Shown here one piece after another: positions 23,874 to 31,465 of a stretch of 37,655 nt of DNA. Every line of letters starts with the position of its first letter. Position 1 is the stretch's first letter. Source of the DNA: an uncultured Alphaproteobacteria bacterium. Lineage in GTDB: Bacteria > Pseudomonadota > Alphaproteobacteria > Bin95. The notes under the pieces were generated by a model that was not told the DNA's origin, ran no database searches, and saw nothing but the letters and a program-made list of their open reading frames with translations. The stretch lies in assembly GCA_937891825.1 (NCBI GenBank), contig CALAHN010000157.1, positions 1 to 37,655 of the forward strand. The letters are read 5' to 3'. The position numbers were made by a program, and so were the translations under genes.

Positions 23874-25646
23874 TCAGAGCGCGACGACGGCGGCGGCGAT
23901 GATCGCCACCCTGAACAGGATCTCGATGATGTCGGCCCCGATCTGGAAGAACTTCGGATCGACGCCCGGCAGCACCAGAATCTGATCGCCCCGGCGCACC
24001 TCGACGTCGGCGCCGACCAAGGCTGCGCCGCTGGCGCGAATGACGACGATCTTGTCGGGGTCGGCGCGCTCGGCATAGCCGCCCGCCTGCCGGACATAGT
24101 CGGCGACGCTGGCCCCTGGCGTGAACGCGACCGAAGCTGGCAGCACCACCTCGCCTGAAACCAGCACCAGATCGGTCTGCTGCGGGATGACGATCTGATC
24201 GCCGGCTTCCATGCGGATATCCGCGCGCCCGGCGTCGGTCGAGACGACGACGCGGCCATCGGGCTGCACGGAGCGGGCGCGCTTGATGAACTCCAGGACC
24301 AGCCTGGCTTCCTGCTCGCGGATCGCCGCCTGGCTGGGCGTTTGAGAAAGCGCCGAAAGCGCCGTGCGCTCAAGCTCGTCCAGGGTGCGGTCGAGCGCGC
24401 GCTTCTGGTCGCGGGCGACGCTCTCGCGCCGGATGAAGATGCTGTCGGTCGCGGCGACCCTGGGATCGACCGGAATGAGGTCCAGCACGCTGTCCAGGGT
24501 CACGCCGCGCCCGATGGCGATCAGGCCGGCGCCCTGATGGGCCCCCTCGACCTCGACGAAGACTTCCTCCGCCTTCAGGTCCGCCTGGAAGATCACGAGG
24601 TCGCCGTCCTGCAGCGATGCGCCCAGGAATTCCTGGTACGGCACATAGCTGTTGAACGGCTGGCCATTGCGGAAGCCGCTGAACGCCACATGGGTCACGT
24701 CCGCCTTCGGGCGCGCATAGGACGCCAGTTCGCGTCCCAGCACGGGAAAGCGCGGAAACTCGAAAGCCGCGGTCGCGCGGGCGTCGCCATTGACCGTGAT
24801 CGCGCCGCCAATGGGGCCGATCAGGATGACGTCGCCGTCCTTGAACTGCGGCGTCGGCAGGGCGCCGCGCAGCAGGAAGTCATAGAGATCGGCTTTGGCG
24901 ATCGGCTGGCCGCCGCGCAGGATGGAGACGTTCCGGAACGAGCCGCTCTGCAGCGCGATGCCGCCCGCCTTGTCGATGAAGGAGAGCAGGGAATCGCTGG
25001 GCAGCCCTGCATACCGACCGGGATTCCGGACGGCGCCGGTCACGAAGACCCCAAGCGTCTGGGCGCCCATCAGGTTCACATAGACCTGCACATTGTCGGT
25101 GAAGATCCGGTTCACCCGACTTTCGACGGTCTTCTGCAACTGGCTATTGGAAATGCCGGCGACCGGGATCGGGCCGACCTCGGGCACGAACAGATTGCCC
25201 TGGGCGTCGACGGGCACGACTTCGCTGAATTGCTGGGCGCCGTAGAGATTGACCGCGATCTGATCGCCGGGCGCGATCTTGTATTGCGGATTGACGCCGC
25301 TTGGCCGCTCGCGCGCGAACTGGCCGCCGAAGAGGCTGGCGCCGAATGGCTGGGTGCCAAGCTCGATCCGGTCGAGGGACTGCTCGCTCGCAGCCTCGCC
25401 GCTGACGCCGGCGGCTTCCTGCCCGACTTCGGTCGCGCCGTTCCCGGCGCTTGGCAGGGGCGTCTGCGCGCGCGATGCTCCGAAGGCGGACGCGGCGGCG
25501 CTGCCGATCGCATATTTCCGAATTCGGTCCAACTGGGCGTTGTCGGCGGCGAGCGCGCTTGTGGATGCCATGAGCAGCGCCAGCACGGCGGCTGCGACGG
25601 ATGAGGTGACGCGCGAGGCGATGGGTCGAATTTCAAGCGCGGGCAT
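23874..25646 (-). CDS. KpsD-like polysaccharide export protein (periplasm/outer membrane)
   Basis: A 590-residue protein with a signal peptide (about 1-33, ending SALAADN). The poly_export domain begins YKIAPGDQIAVNLYGAQQFS with VPVDAQGNLFVPEVGPIPVAG. SLBB-type beta-grasp domains follow (LGVFVTGAVRNPGRYAGLP and later LVLVSGEVVLPASVAFTPG), and the C-terminus is hydrophobic (IIEILFRVAIIAAAVVAL). The length and absence of a lipobox cysteine resemble KpsD (about 558 residues, ABC-dependent group 2 capsules) more than lipoprotein Wza. It would form the outer part of the envelope conduit. The start at 25646 overlaps the KpsE homologue by 14 bases, indicating a joint operon. Confidence 0.9.
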   Translation of the reverse strand: MPALEIRPIASRVTSSVAAAVLALLMASTSALAADNAQLDRIRKYAIGSAAASAFGASRAQTPLPSAGNGATEVGQEAAGVSGEAASEQSLDRIELGTQPFGASLFGGQFARERPSGVNPQYKIAPGDQIAVNLYGAQQFSEVVPVDAQGNLFVPEVGPIPVAGISNSQLQKTVESRVNRIFTDNVQVYVNLMGAQTLGVFVTGAVRNPGRYAGLPSDSLLSFIDKAGGIALQSGSFRNVSILRGGQPIAKADLYDFLLRGALPTPQFKDGDVILIGPIGGAITVNGDARATAAFEFPRFPVLGRELASYARPKADVTHVAFSGFRNGQPFNSYVPYQEFLGASLQDGDLVIFQADLKAEEVFVEVEGAHQGAGLIAIGRGVTLDSVLDLIPVDPRVAATDSIFIRRESVARDQKRALDRTLDELERTALSALSQTPSQAAIREQEARLVLEFIKRARSVQPDGRVVVSTDAGRADIRMEAGDQIVIPQQTDLVLVSGEVVLPASVAFTPGASVADYVRQAGGYAERADPDKIVVIRASGAALVGADVEVRRGDQILVLPGVDPKFFQIGADIIEILFRVAIIAAAVVAL

Positions 25647-26850
25647 GTTCGCGGACCGCTCCTACAATCAGGCTGCCGACGCCGAACGCCAGCAGGCTTA
25701 CGACGAAAGCTGTCGCGATCTTGTACATGCGCTTTGGCTCGACCGCTACATCTGGAAGCGAAGGCGGGGCATAAGCGACGAGATAACTGCGGTCGTTCTG
25801 GGCGCTGGCGCGAGCGGCCTCCAGGGACGCCAGGGCGGATTTGTAGCCGGCCTCGGCCAGTTCCAACTGCAGGCGCGCTGCATTGAAGCCGCGCAAATCC
25901 TCGGTCAGGGTTTCGGAATTACTGTCGGCTAACCGCCGCCTTTCGACTGCGATCTGCCGCTCCAGCGCCGCGATCTTGCTGTTCAGGGAATTCACCTGGG
26001 GCGTATCGGCCCGGAAATTGCTCCTGAGAGAGGCCATGGCCACGCGGGATGTCGCCAGCTCCGCTTCCAGGCCGGCGATGACGCCAAGCACCGCGTCCGC
26101 CGATCGTCTGGGATCGATGTCGCCGCTGGCCTTCTGGTAGGCCGTGACTTCATTCGCGGCGCGGATCATCCGTTCTTCGCCGCGCTCGACCTCCGCCAAT
26201 GCGGCCCGGAGCGCGTCTTCCTGGGCGACTTCCGACAGGCGGTTGACCATTTGCTCGGCGGCGCCGATGGCCGATGACGCGACGGCCACAGCATCGTCGG
26301 GCGTGAAGGCGCGGACGGTCAGCGTCAACAGGCCCGCCCCGTCGTCGGTCACGCGAAGCGTGTCCTTGAAGAAGCTGTGCATCTGCTCCTTGCTGGCGCC
26401 AGGCTCGAGCCGGGAAAAGAAATCGGCCTTGTAGCTGGTGAAGCGTTCGCGGAAATTGATCTCCCGGTCCACCCGCTCCATCAGGTCGCGGCTCCTGAGA
26501 TAGTCCGCGACGAGTTGCGTTTCGGTATTCCCGACAGTCACGTCGTTCGGATTGATCAGCCCCTCGAACAGGGACACGCCCTGCGCCTTCGACGATCGGA
26601 TGGTGACGCTGGCCTCGGAAATATAGAGCGGCGAGGCGATCAGGCCGAAATACAGCGCGGCCAGAAGCGTCGGCGCGCCGACGACGGCGGCGAGCAGGAT
26701 GCCCCACTGGGACTTCGGCCGGCGGCGGCGGCCAGGGGCGCTTGGCCGGATCGGCGGCGCGACCTTGGACGGTCCCCGTTCGGCCGGCGGCGCGCCGGGC
26801 TTGGCGGCGGCGGGCGGCGTTCCGCGCCGGGCTACAGCGGTCGCGTTCAA
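25633..26850 (-). CDS. KpsE/CtrB/BexC-like capsule export inner-membrane protein
   Basis: A 405-residue polysaccharide co-polymerase-type protein that links the ABC transporter with the outer-membrane component. There is a Pro/Ala-rich cytoplasmic N-terminus (1-48), a transmembrane segment at about 49-72, a long periplasmic region with predicted coiled coil (about 210-350, heptad-rich AALAEVERGEERMIRAANEV and similar) and a second transmembrane segment at about 376-398. The N-terminal periplasmic block YISEASVTIRSSKAQGVSLF is typical of the CtrB family. The start is a TTG at 26850 with GGGAG upstream; no in-frame ATG occurs before residue 150. It lies 60 bases after the KpsT homologue and overlaps the KpsD homologue. 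Confidence 0.92.
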   Translation of the reverse strand: MNATAVARRGTPPAAAKPGAPPAERGPSKVAPPIRPSAPGRRRRPKSQWGILLAAVVGAPTLLAALYFGLIASPLYISEASVTIRSSKAQGVSLFEGLINPNDVTVGNTETQLVADYLRSRDLMERVDREINFRERFTSYKADFFSRLEPGASKEQMHSFFKDTLRVTDDGAGLLTLTVRAFTPDDAVAVASSAIGAAEQMVNRLSEVAQEDALRAALAEVERGEERMIRAANEVTAYQKASGDIDPRRSADAVLGVIAGLEAELATSRVAMASLRSNFRADTPQVNSLNSKIAALERQIAVERRRLADSNSETLTEDLRGFNAARLQLELAEAGYKSALASLEAARASAQNDRSYLVAYAPPSLPDVAVEPKRMYKIATAFVVSLLAFGVGSLIVGAVREHARA

Positions 26851-26910
26851 AACAGGCGTACTCCCAAGCTGAAACGGGAACGGCGTCGAGCCGGGATATT
26901 CGGCAACGGT

Positions 26911-27561
26911 CTACTCTTCATCGAGATAATAGTCGATTGCATCCTCGATCGCCTCGAACAGCGTCAATTGTCCGTCCCGCAGCACAAGGCCCGTGTCGCA
27001 GAACTTCCGGATCGTCGTCGGACTGTGGGACACGATCAGCAGGCCGGCTTCGTCGCGGATGCGGTCGAATTCCTGAGCGGCCTTGGCGCGAAACCAGTAG
27101 TCGCCGACCGACACCAGTTCGTCGATCAGGTAAAACTCGAACCGCATCGCGAGGCTGAGGCCGAACGCCAGCCGGCCGCGCATGCCTGACGAGAAGGTGT
27201 TGATCGGCATGTCGAAATATTCGCCGAGCTCCGCGAAGTCATTCACGAACGCCGTCACTTCATCAATGTCGGCGTCATAAACCCGGGAGATGAACCGCAA
27301 ATTCTCCCGCGCCGTCAGGGCGGGGTGAAAGCCGCCGGTGAAGCCAAGCGGCCAGGAAACCTTGGCGTCGCGCTCGATCCAGCCGGAATCCGGCTGCTCT
27401 TCGCCGGAGATCATGCGCAGCAGCGTCGACTTGCCGGCGCCGTTGCGCCCAAGCACGCCGATATGCCGGTCCGTCGGCAGGACCAGCGAAACATTGTCCA
27501 GGATCACCCGGTAGCCGTTATCGGTCCGGTAGGACTTGGAGACGTCATGCAGGACGATCAT
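26911..27561 (-). CDS. kpsT: KpsT-like capsular polysaccharide ABC transporter ATP-binding protein
   Basis: A 216-residue ATPase of the KpsT/CtrD family that powers export of lipid-anchored polysaccharide across the inner membrane. Walker A GRNGAGKST (38-46), a signature-like SSGMRGRLAFGLS (from 124), Walker B FYLIDE (143-148) and the switch His179 in VSHS are all present. The length is typical (about 219). It starts at ATG 27561 overlapping the KpsM stop (ATGA). A longer in-frame extension upstream lies inside kpsM in the wrong frame for family sequence and was rejected. Confidence 0.95.
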   Translation of the reverse strand: MIVLHDVSKSYRTDNGYRVILDNVSLVLPTDRHIGVLGRNGAGKSTLLRMISGEEQPDSGWIERDAKVSWPLGFTGGFHPALTARENLRFISRVYDADIDEVTAFVNDFAELGEYFDMPINTFSSGMRGRLAFGLSLAMRFEFYLIDELVSVGDYWFRAKAAQEFDRIRDEAGLLIVSHSPTTIRKFCDTGLVLRDGQLTLFEAIEDAIDYYLDEE

Positions 27562-28349
27562 CGCATGGCCCCGCCGCGGCGCCGGCGGACGGCCAGCTCC
27601 ATGATCGCCGCCGTGGCGCCCATGCCGATCGCCCAGGAAATCACATAGTCGATGTCGGCATAGGGCGCGGAATAGCCCGTGATCCAACCGCCGCGCGCCA
27701 GATCGATCAGGTGGGCGAGCGGGTTCAGCAACAGGTAATGGCGCCATTGCTCCGGCACATGCACCAGGGCGAAGAGCACGCCGCTGGTGAAGAACAGCAG
27801 GCGACGAACCGCGTTGACGCCAAAGCCGATCGAGGGCGCGACCACGAGCGCGCATCCGACGATATGCCCGAACGTGGCCCCGAAATAGACCATCGCGCCC
27901 ATGGACACGGCCACCGCCAGGGGGTCGTCCAGCGTCATGGCGATGCCGGCGGCGTAGAAGATGATGGCGAGGATCGCTGTCGCCGCAAGCTTGGTGCCGA
28001 ACTCCAGGGCAGAGCGCGCGATGACGATGTCCACCACGGTCACCATTGGATAGACCAGCAATTGCCGGTTCGTCTGAAATGCCCGCGAGACATGCCCCTG
28101 GGTGTCGATGAAGCAGAGCCAGGCCATCATGCCGGAAAACAGCAGCAACTCGATCGGCGCGCCATAGGCCGAGCGTTTGCCGAGAAAGGCGAAGAAGACT
28201 GTCAGGGAGATCACGAACATCAGCGGGACCAGCACGGCCCACAGATAGCCCAGGTGGTACATGCCGAAACGGGTGCGGATCTCGCGCAGGATAACGGCAG
28301 AGATGACCCGGCCCTGAACGCTGAGCCCTTTCACCGCCAGATCAAGCAT
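27558..28349 (-). CDS. kpsM: KpsM-like capsular polysaccharide ABC transporter permease
   Basis: A 263-residue ABC-2 type permease, six transmembrane segments, that forms the channel with KpsT. The family motif LREIRTRFGMYHLGYLWAVL is near the N-terminus, and the C-terminal part has LLLNPLAHLIDLARGGWI, typical of KpsM/CtrC. ATG 28349 is preferred because GGAG sits 9 bases upstream; ATG 28367 (MVERRD) would add 6 residues and lacks a good site. The ATGA overlap with kpsT shows coupling. It is the first gene of the export operon; the lipoprotein gene upstream on the same strand is separated by about 80 bases. Confidence 0.94.
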   Translation of the reverse strand: MLDLAVKGLSVQGRVISAVILREIRTRFGMYHLGYLWAVLVPLMFVISLTVFFAFLGKRSAYGAPIELLLFSGMMAWLCFIDTQGHVSRAFQTNRQLLVYPMVTVVDIVIARSALEFGTKLAATAILAIIFYAAGIAMTLDDPLAVAVSMGAMVYFGATFGHIVGCALVVAPSIGFGVNAVRRLLFFTSGVLFALVHVPEQWRHYLLLNPLAHLIDLARGGWITGYSAPYADIDYVISWAIGMGATAAIMELAVRRRRGGAMR

Positions 28350-28430
28350 GTCTCGACGCTCCACCATCGATCTTGCCGGCGTCGGAATGCCGTGTCCCGC
28401 CGCTCCGGCCGTTCTTCGCCTGAACGCTAG

Positions 28431-28787
28431 TCATGAGGTAATTGACGCGCGGCTCCAATACCAGCCGGTCTGGCCCCAGCAAGCGACCCGGGTGCTTGAG
28501 CCGGCCGCAGCTTGAATGGCGACGCGCTTGCAGCGCCGCCCGCTCGCTGCCGTATAGTCCGAGACGACCGTGATCGTGACGTCGCCGCCCAGGTCCGGGT
28601 CGACGACGCGGGCGCGGGCGCCGGGCGCCGCGTTCATCGTGGCGGCGAGGGCTGGCGCGACGGGCGCGGCAGGCTGCGCCGCCGCTGCCTGAGCCTGGCT
28701 TGCGGCCTGCGGGCTGGGCTTCTGCAGCGTCACGCAGCCGGAGACCAGGGCCGCCGCGAGCAGAACGAAATGGAAGTTCTTATGCAT
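28431..28787 (-). CDS. Small lipoprotein, unknown function
   Basis: A 118-residue predicted lipoprotein: the signal sequence MHKNFHFVLLAAALVSGC ends in the lipobox LVSGC, with Cys18 as the lipidated residue and Val at +2. An Ala/Pro/Gln-rich linker follows (about 25-60), then a compact domain with VTITVVSDYTAASGRRCKRV and STRVACWGQTGWYWSRA, two cysteines that may pair. This end resembles the C-terminal part of small surface-antigen lipoproteins, but I cannot assign a family with certainty. The ATG at 28787 was chosen because the lipobox falls at the expected place; the 22 in-frame residues before it do not look like a signal. It is directly upstream of kpsM on the same strand, so a role in envelope polysaccharide is possible. 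Confidence 0.75.
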   Translation of the reverse strand: MHKNFHFVLLAAALVSGCVTLQKPSPQAASQAQAAAAQPAAPVAPALAATMNAAPGARARVVDPDLGGDVTITVVSDYTAASGRRCKRVAIQAAAGSSTRVACWGQTGWYWSRASITS

Positions 28788-28879
28788 GATCGCTTGCGGG
28801 TCGCATAGCGCCGTCGCCGCGTCAAGAGGCGACAGCGCTTCGTCTTGCGCCAAAGGGCCGAAATCCGCTAAACGCCGCC

Positions 28880-29857
28880 ATGATGCAAAATTCCCCCGAA
28901 GACCAGACTGCGGCCGCCGTCGCCATCGGACGCAGCCTCATCGCGACGGAAGTCGCTGGATTGAACGCCCTCGCGGACAGCCTCGGCGCCGCCTTCGCGC
29001 TGGCGGTCGACGCCTTGACGGCGATGCAGGGCTATTGCGTCGTCACGGGCGTCGGCAAGTCCGGGCATATCGGCACGAAGATCGCCGCGACCTTCGCCTC
29101 CACCGGCACGCCGTCGTTTTTCGTCCACCCGACCGAAGCAAGCCACGGCGATCTCGGCATGCTGGCGGGCGCGGGCGTGCTGCTCGCCATCTCCAATTCC
29201 GGCGATACCCGGGAAATGCGCGATATCCTGACCTACGCCCGGCGCCAGTCGATTCCGGTGATCGGCGTCACCAAGCGGCAGAACAGCTTGCTGGGCGGCA
29301 TGTCGAATATCCTCCTGCAATTGCCGGACGTCGAGGAAGCTTGCCCGAACGGTCTGGCGCCGACGACATCGACGACCGCGACGCTGGCGCTCGGCGATGC
29401 GCTTGCGGTCGCGGTGATGGCGAAGCGCGGCTTCGGCCGCGAGGACTTCGGCATGGTGCACCCAGGCGGCAAGCTTGGCCTGCAATTGCAGCATGTCTCG
29501 GACTGGCTGACCGATGCGCCGCCGGCGCCCAGGGTCCCGCCGGCGCTCGCGGCTGGCGATGTCGTCTCCGCGATCGCCGATGGCGGCATGGGCTGCGTCG
29601 CCGTCGTCGAGGGCGAGCGGCTGATCGGCTGCATCACCGATGGCGATTTGCGTCGGGCGTTCGCGCGGGACTTTTTCGAGAAGCAGGCGCGCGACATCAT
29701 GAGCGCCGCGCCCTCGACCGTGACGCTCGACATGCGTATGGCCGACGCCATCGGCATGATGACCGACCGCAGCATCTCCAACCTGTTCGTCGTCGAAGGC
29801 GACCGCCTGCTCGGCGTCATCCACATGAAGGACCTGCTGAAAGCCGGATATCTTTGA
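28880..29857 (+). CDS. kdsD: Arabinose-5-phosphate isomerase (KpsF/KdsD/GutQ family)
   Basis: A 325-residue sugar isomerase converting ribulose-5-phosphate to arabinose-5-phosphate, the first step of Kdo synthesis. The SIS domain (about 40-180) shows VVTGVGKSGHIGTKIAATFA, GTPSFFVHPTEASHGDLGM, LLAISNSGDTREM and APTTSTTATLALGDALAVAV. Two CBS domains follow (about 205-325), including ERLIGCITDGDLRRAF and DRLLGVIHMKDLLKAGYL. ATG 28880 or ATG 28883 can start. It is divergent from the export operon with 92 bases between. In group 2 capsule loci kpsF lies beside kpsEDM, since Kdo forms the linker of the exported glycolipid; the same context is seen here. Confidence 0.94.
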   Translation: MMQNSPEDQTAAAVAIGRSLIATEVAGLNALADSLGAAFALAVDALTAMQGYCVVTGVGKSGHIGTKIAATFASTGTPSFFVHPTEASHGDLGMLAGAGVLLAISNSGDTREMRDILTYARRQSIPVIGVTKRQNSLLGGMSNILLQLPDVEEACPNGLAPTTSTTATLALGDALAVAVMAKRGFGREDFGMVHPGGKLGLQLQHVSDWLTDAPPAPRVPPALAAGDVVSAIADGGMGCVAVVEGERLIGCITDGDLRRAFARDFFEKQARDIMSAAPSTVTLDMRMADAIGMMTDRSISNLFVVEGDRLLGVIHMKDLLKAGYL

Positions 29858-29950
29858 GACAGGCGGCCATTCGGACAGGTTCAGGGGCGGGAATCATGCC
29901 AAACTGTGACGGCGCTCGCGCTTCTGACTGTCCGTTTTCCAATCGCAGGG

Positions 29951-29979
29951 TTGCCATGGGGGCGGCCGCCAACTAGAGC
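29951..29979 (+). promoter_or_regulatory. Candidate promoter upstream of the SQD1-like gene
   Basis: TTGCCA (29951-29956, five of six matches to TTGACA), a 17-base spacer and TAGAGC (29974-29979, weak -10). It lies 41 bases before the SQD1-like start codon. Pattern match only. Confidence 0.25.
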
Positions 29980-30020
29980 TTCAGCCGTTTTATCGGGCGT
30001 TCGCCCTGGAGGAGAGACTT

Positions 30021-31172
30021 ATGCGCATCATTATTCTAGGCGGCGACGGGTATCTTGGCTGGCCGACGGCGATGCACTTCGCCGCCCGCGGCTGCGAGGT
30101 GCTGGCGGTCGACAATTACATGCGCCGCAACATCGCCCGTGAAACCAGTTCGGAAGCGCTGGTCGAAGCGCCGAATCTCGTGGATCGGGCTGAGGCCTTC
30201 GAGGAAATCACCGGCAAGAAGATCCAGGTCGAAATCGGCGACTGCTGCGATTATCGCTTTATGGAGCGCATCTTCCGCGACTTCAAGCCGACGGTCTGTA
30301 TTCACTACGCCGAGCAGCCTTCGGCGCCCTATTCGATGAAGGGCTATGAGGAAGCGCGGCGGACGCTCGACAACAATCTGGCCGTGACGTTCAACACGAT
30401 CTGGGCGGTCAAGGAGCAGGCGCCGGACTGTCATATCGTGAAGCTTGGCACCATGGGCGAATATGGCACGCCGCCGATCGACATCGAGGAAGGCTACATC
30501 GACATCAAGCACAATGGCCGGGAAGGGCGCTTCCTGTTCCCGCGTCAGGCCGGGTCGCTCTATCACACGACCAAAGTGCTCGATACGGACCTGATCTGGT
30601 TCTATGTCCGCACATATGGCCTGGAGGTGACCGATCTGATGCAGGGCCCGGTCTACGGCCTTTCGACCGATGAGGCCGATCAGGACGATCGCCTGCTGCC
30701 GAACTTCCACTATGACGACATTTTCGGCACGGTCGTGAACCGCTTCCTGGTCCAGGCTGTCGCCGGCATTCCGCTGACGGTCTACGGCAAGGGCGGCCAG
30801 GTGCGCGGCTATCTGAACCTGAAGGATACGCTGCAGTGCGTCGAGCTTGCGGCGAACAATCCGCCGGGCAAGGGCCAGCTTCGCATCTTCAACCAGTTCA
30901 CCGAGACGTTCTCGGTCAATCAGTTGGCGGAAGAGGTCAAGAAGGCGGGCGCGGTCGTCGGCCTGAAGGTCGAGGTGAAATCGATCCCGAATCCGCGCAA
31001 GGAGCTTGAGGAGCACTACTACAATCCCAAGCACTCCGGCCTGACGGAACTCGGCCTGAAGCCGCACCACATGACGACGGAAGTCCTGGTCGAGATGCTG
31101 AAGAAGATCATGACCTACAAGGATCAGATCGTGCCGGCGCGGGTGCTGCCGAGGGTTGTCTGGAACAAATAG
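30021..31172 (+). CDS. sqdB: UDP-sulfoquinovose synthase-like NAD-dependent epimerase/dehydratase (SQD1/SqdB family)
   Basis: A 383-residue extended SDR very similar in motif order to plant SQD1 and bacterial SqdB, which add sulfite to UDP-glucose to make UDP-sulfoquinovose. The NAD motif is GGDGYLGWPTA (7-17). EQPSAPYSM (98-106), VKLGTMGEYGTPPIDIEEGY (from 140; Thr144, Glu147), LYHTTK with Tyr181 and Lys185, and VYGKGGQVRGYLNLKDTLQC near residue 255 all match SQD1. The ending NPRKELEEHYYNPKHSGL is also characteristic. The ribosome-binding site GGAGGAG lies about 6 bases before ATG. No sulfolipid glycosyltransferase gene (sqdD/sqdX) is in the window; kdsD is upstream and capsule genes are nearby, so the product could serve a polysaccharide or a sulfolipid. 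Confidence 0.92.
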   Translation: MRIIILGGDGYLGWPTAMHFAARGCEVLAVDNYMRRNIARETSSEALVEAPNLVDRAEAFEEITGKKIQVEIGDCCDYRFMERIFRDFKPTVCIHYAEQPSAPYSMKGYEEARRTLDNNLAVTFNTIWAVKEQAPDCHIVKLGTMGEYGTPPIDIEEGYIDIKHNGREGRFLFPRQAGSLYHTTKVLDTDLIWFYVRTYGLEVTDLMQGPVYGLSTDEADQDDRLLPNFHYDDIFGTVVNRFLVQAVAGIPLTVYGKGGQVRGYLNLKDTLQCVELAANNPPGKGQLRIFNQFTETFSVNQLAEEVKKAGAVVGLKVEVKSIPNPRKELEEHYYNPKHSGLTELGLKPHHMTTEVLVEMLKKIMTYKDQIVPARVLPRVVWNK

Positions 31173-31198
31173 CAGCAGCCCGCCGGCCCGCCAAAAGT

Positions 31199-31226
31199 GC
31201 GGGGATGCCCCCTCGGGCGTCCCCGC
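31199..31226 (+). terminator. Hairpin terminator after the SQD1-like gene
   Basis: A 12-bp stem with one G-T pair (31199-31210 with 31215-31226) and a CCTC loop, 26 bases after the stop; no T-tract. The rest of the 293-base gap (31173-31465) shows no further gene; it must hold the promoter for the ligase operon, but I see no convincing -35/-10 pair. Confidence 0.55.
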
Positions 31227-31465
31227 TGGCTTGGGCCGGCCGCCCATCCCCATTAATTCCCCCTGTAAGATTGCGTCCCTGAGCCCCTATTGGAGCCTTG
31301 CCGCGGCGTGCGGCATACTGGGGTTCCACGGGCGTTCGCCCCTGTCGTCCGACGCTGCGCCAGAAGGCCAGCGGCGGCGCGGCGCGCCGTTTTGGAAAAG
31401 GGCCTAGGGCGCGACGGTTCACTTCCGTTACGATGCTGGCATTACCGATTGAGGAGACGGGTTCG

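Noticed and set aside
26911-28242. 443-residue minus-strand frame joining KpsT to an upstream extension (apparent fusion)
   Set aside because: The extra N-terminal part is an out-of-frame reading of kpsM; KpsT starts at 27561 with an ATGA overlap.
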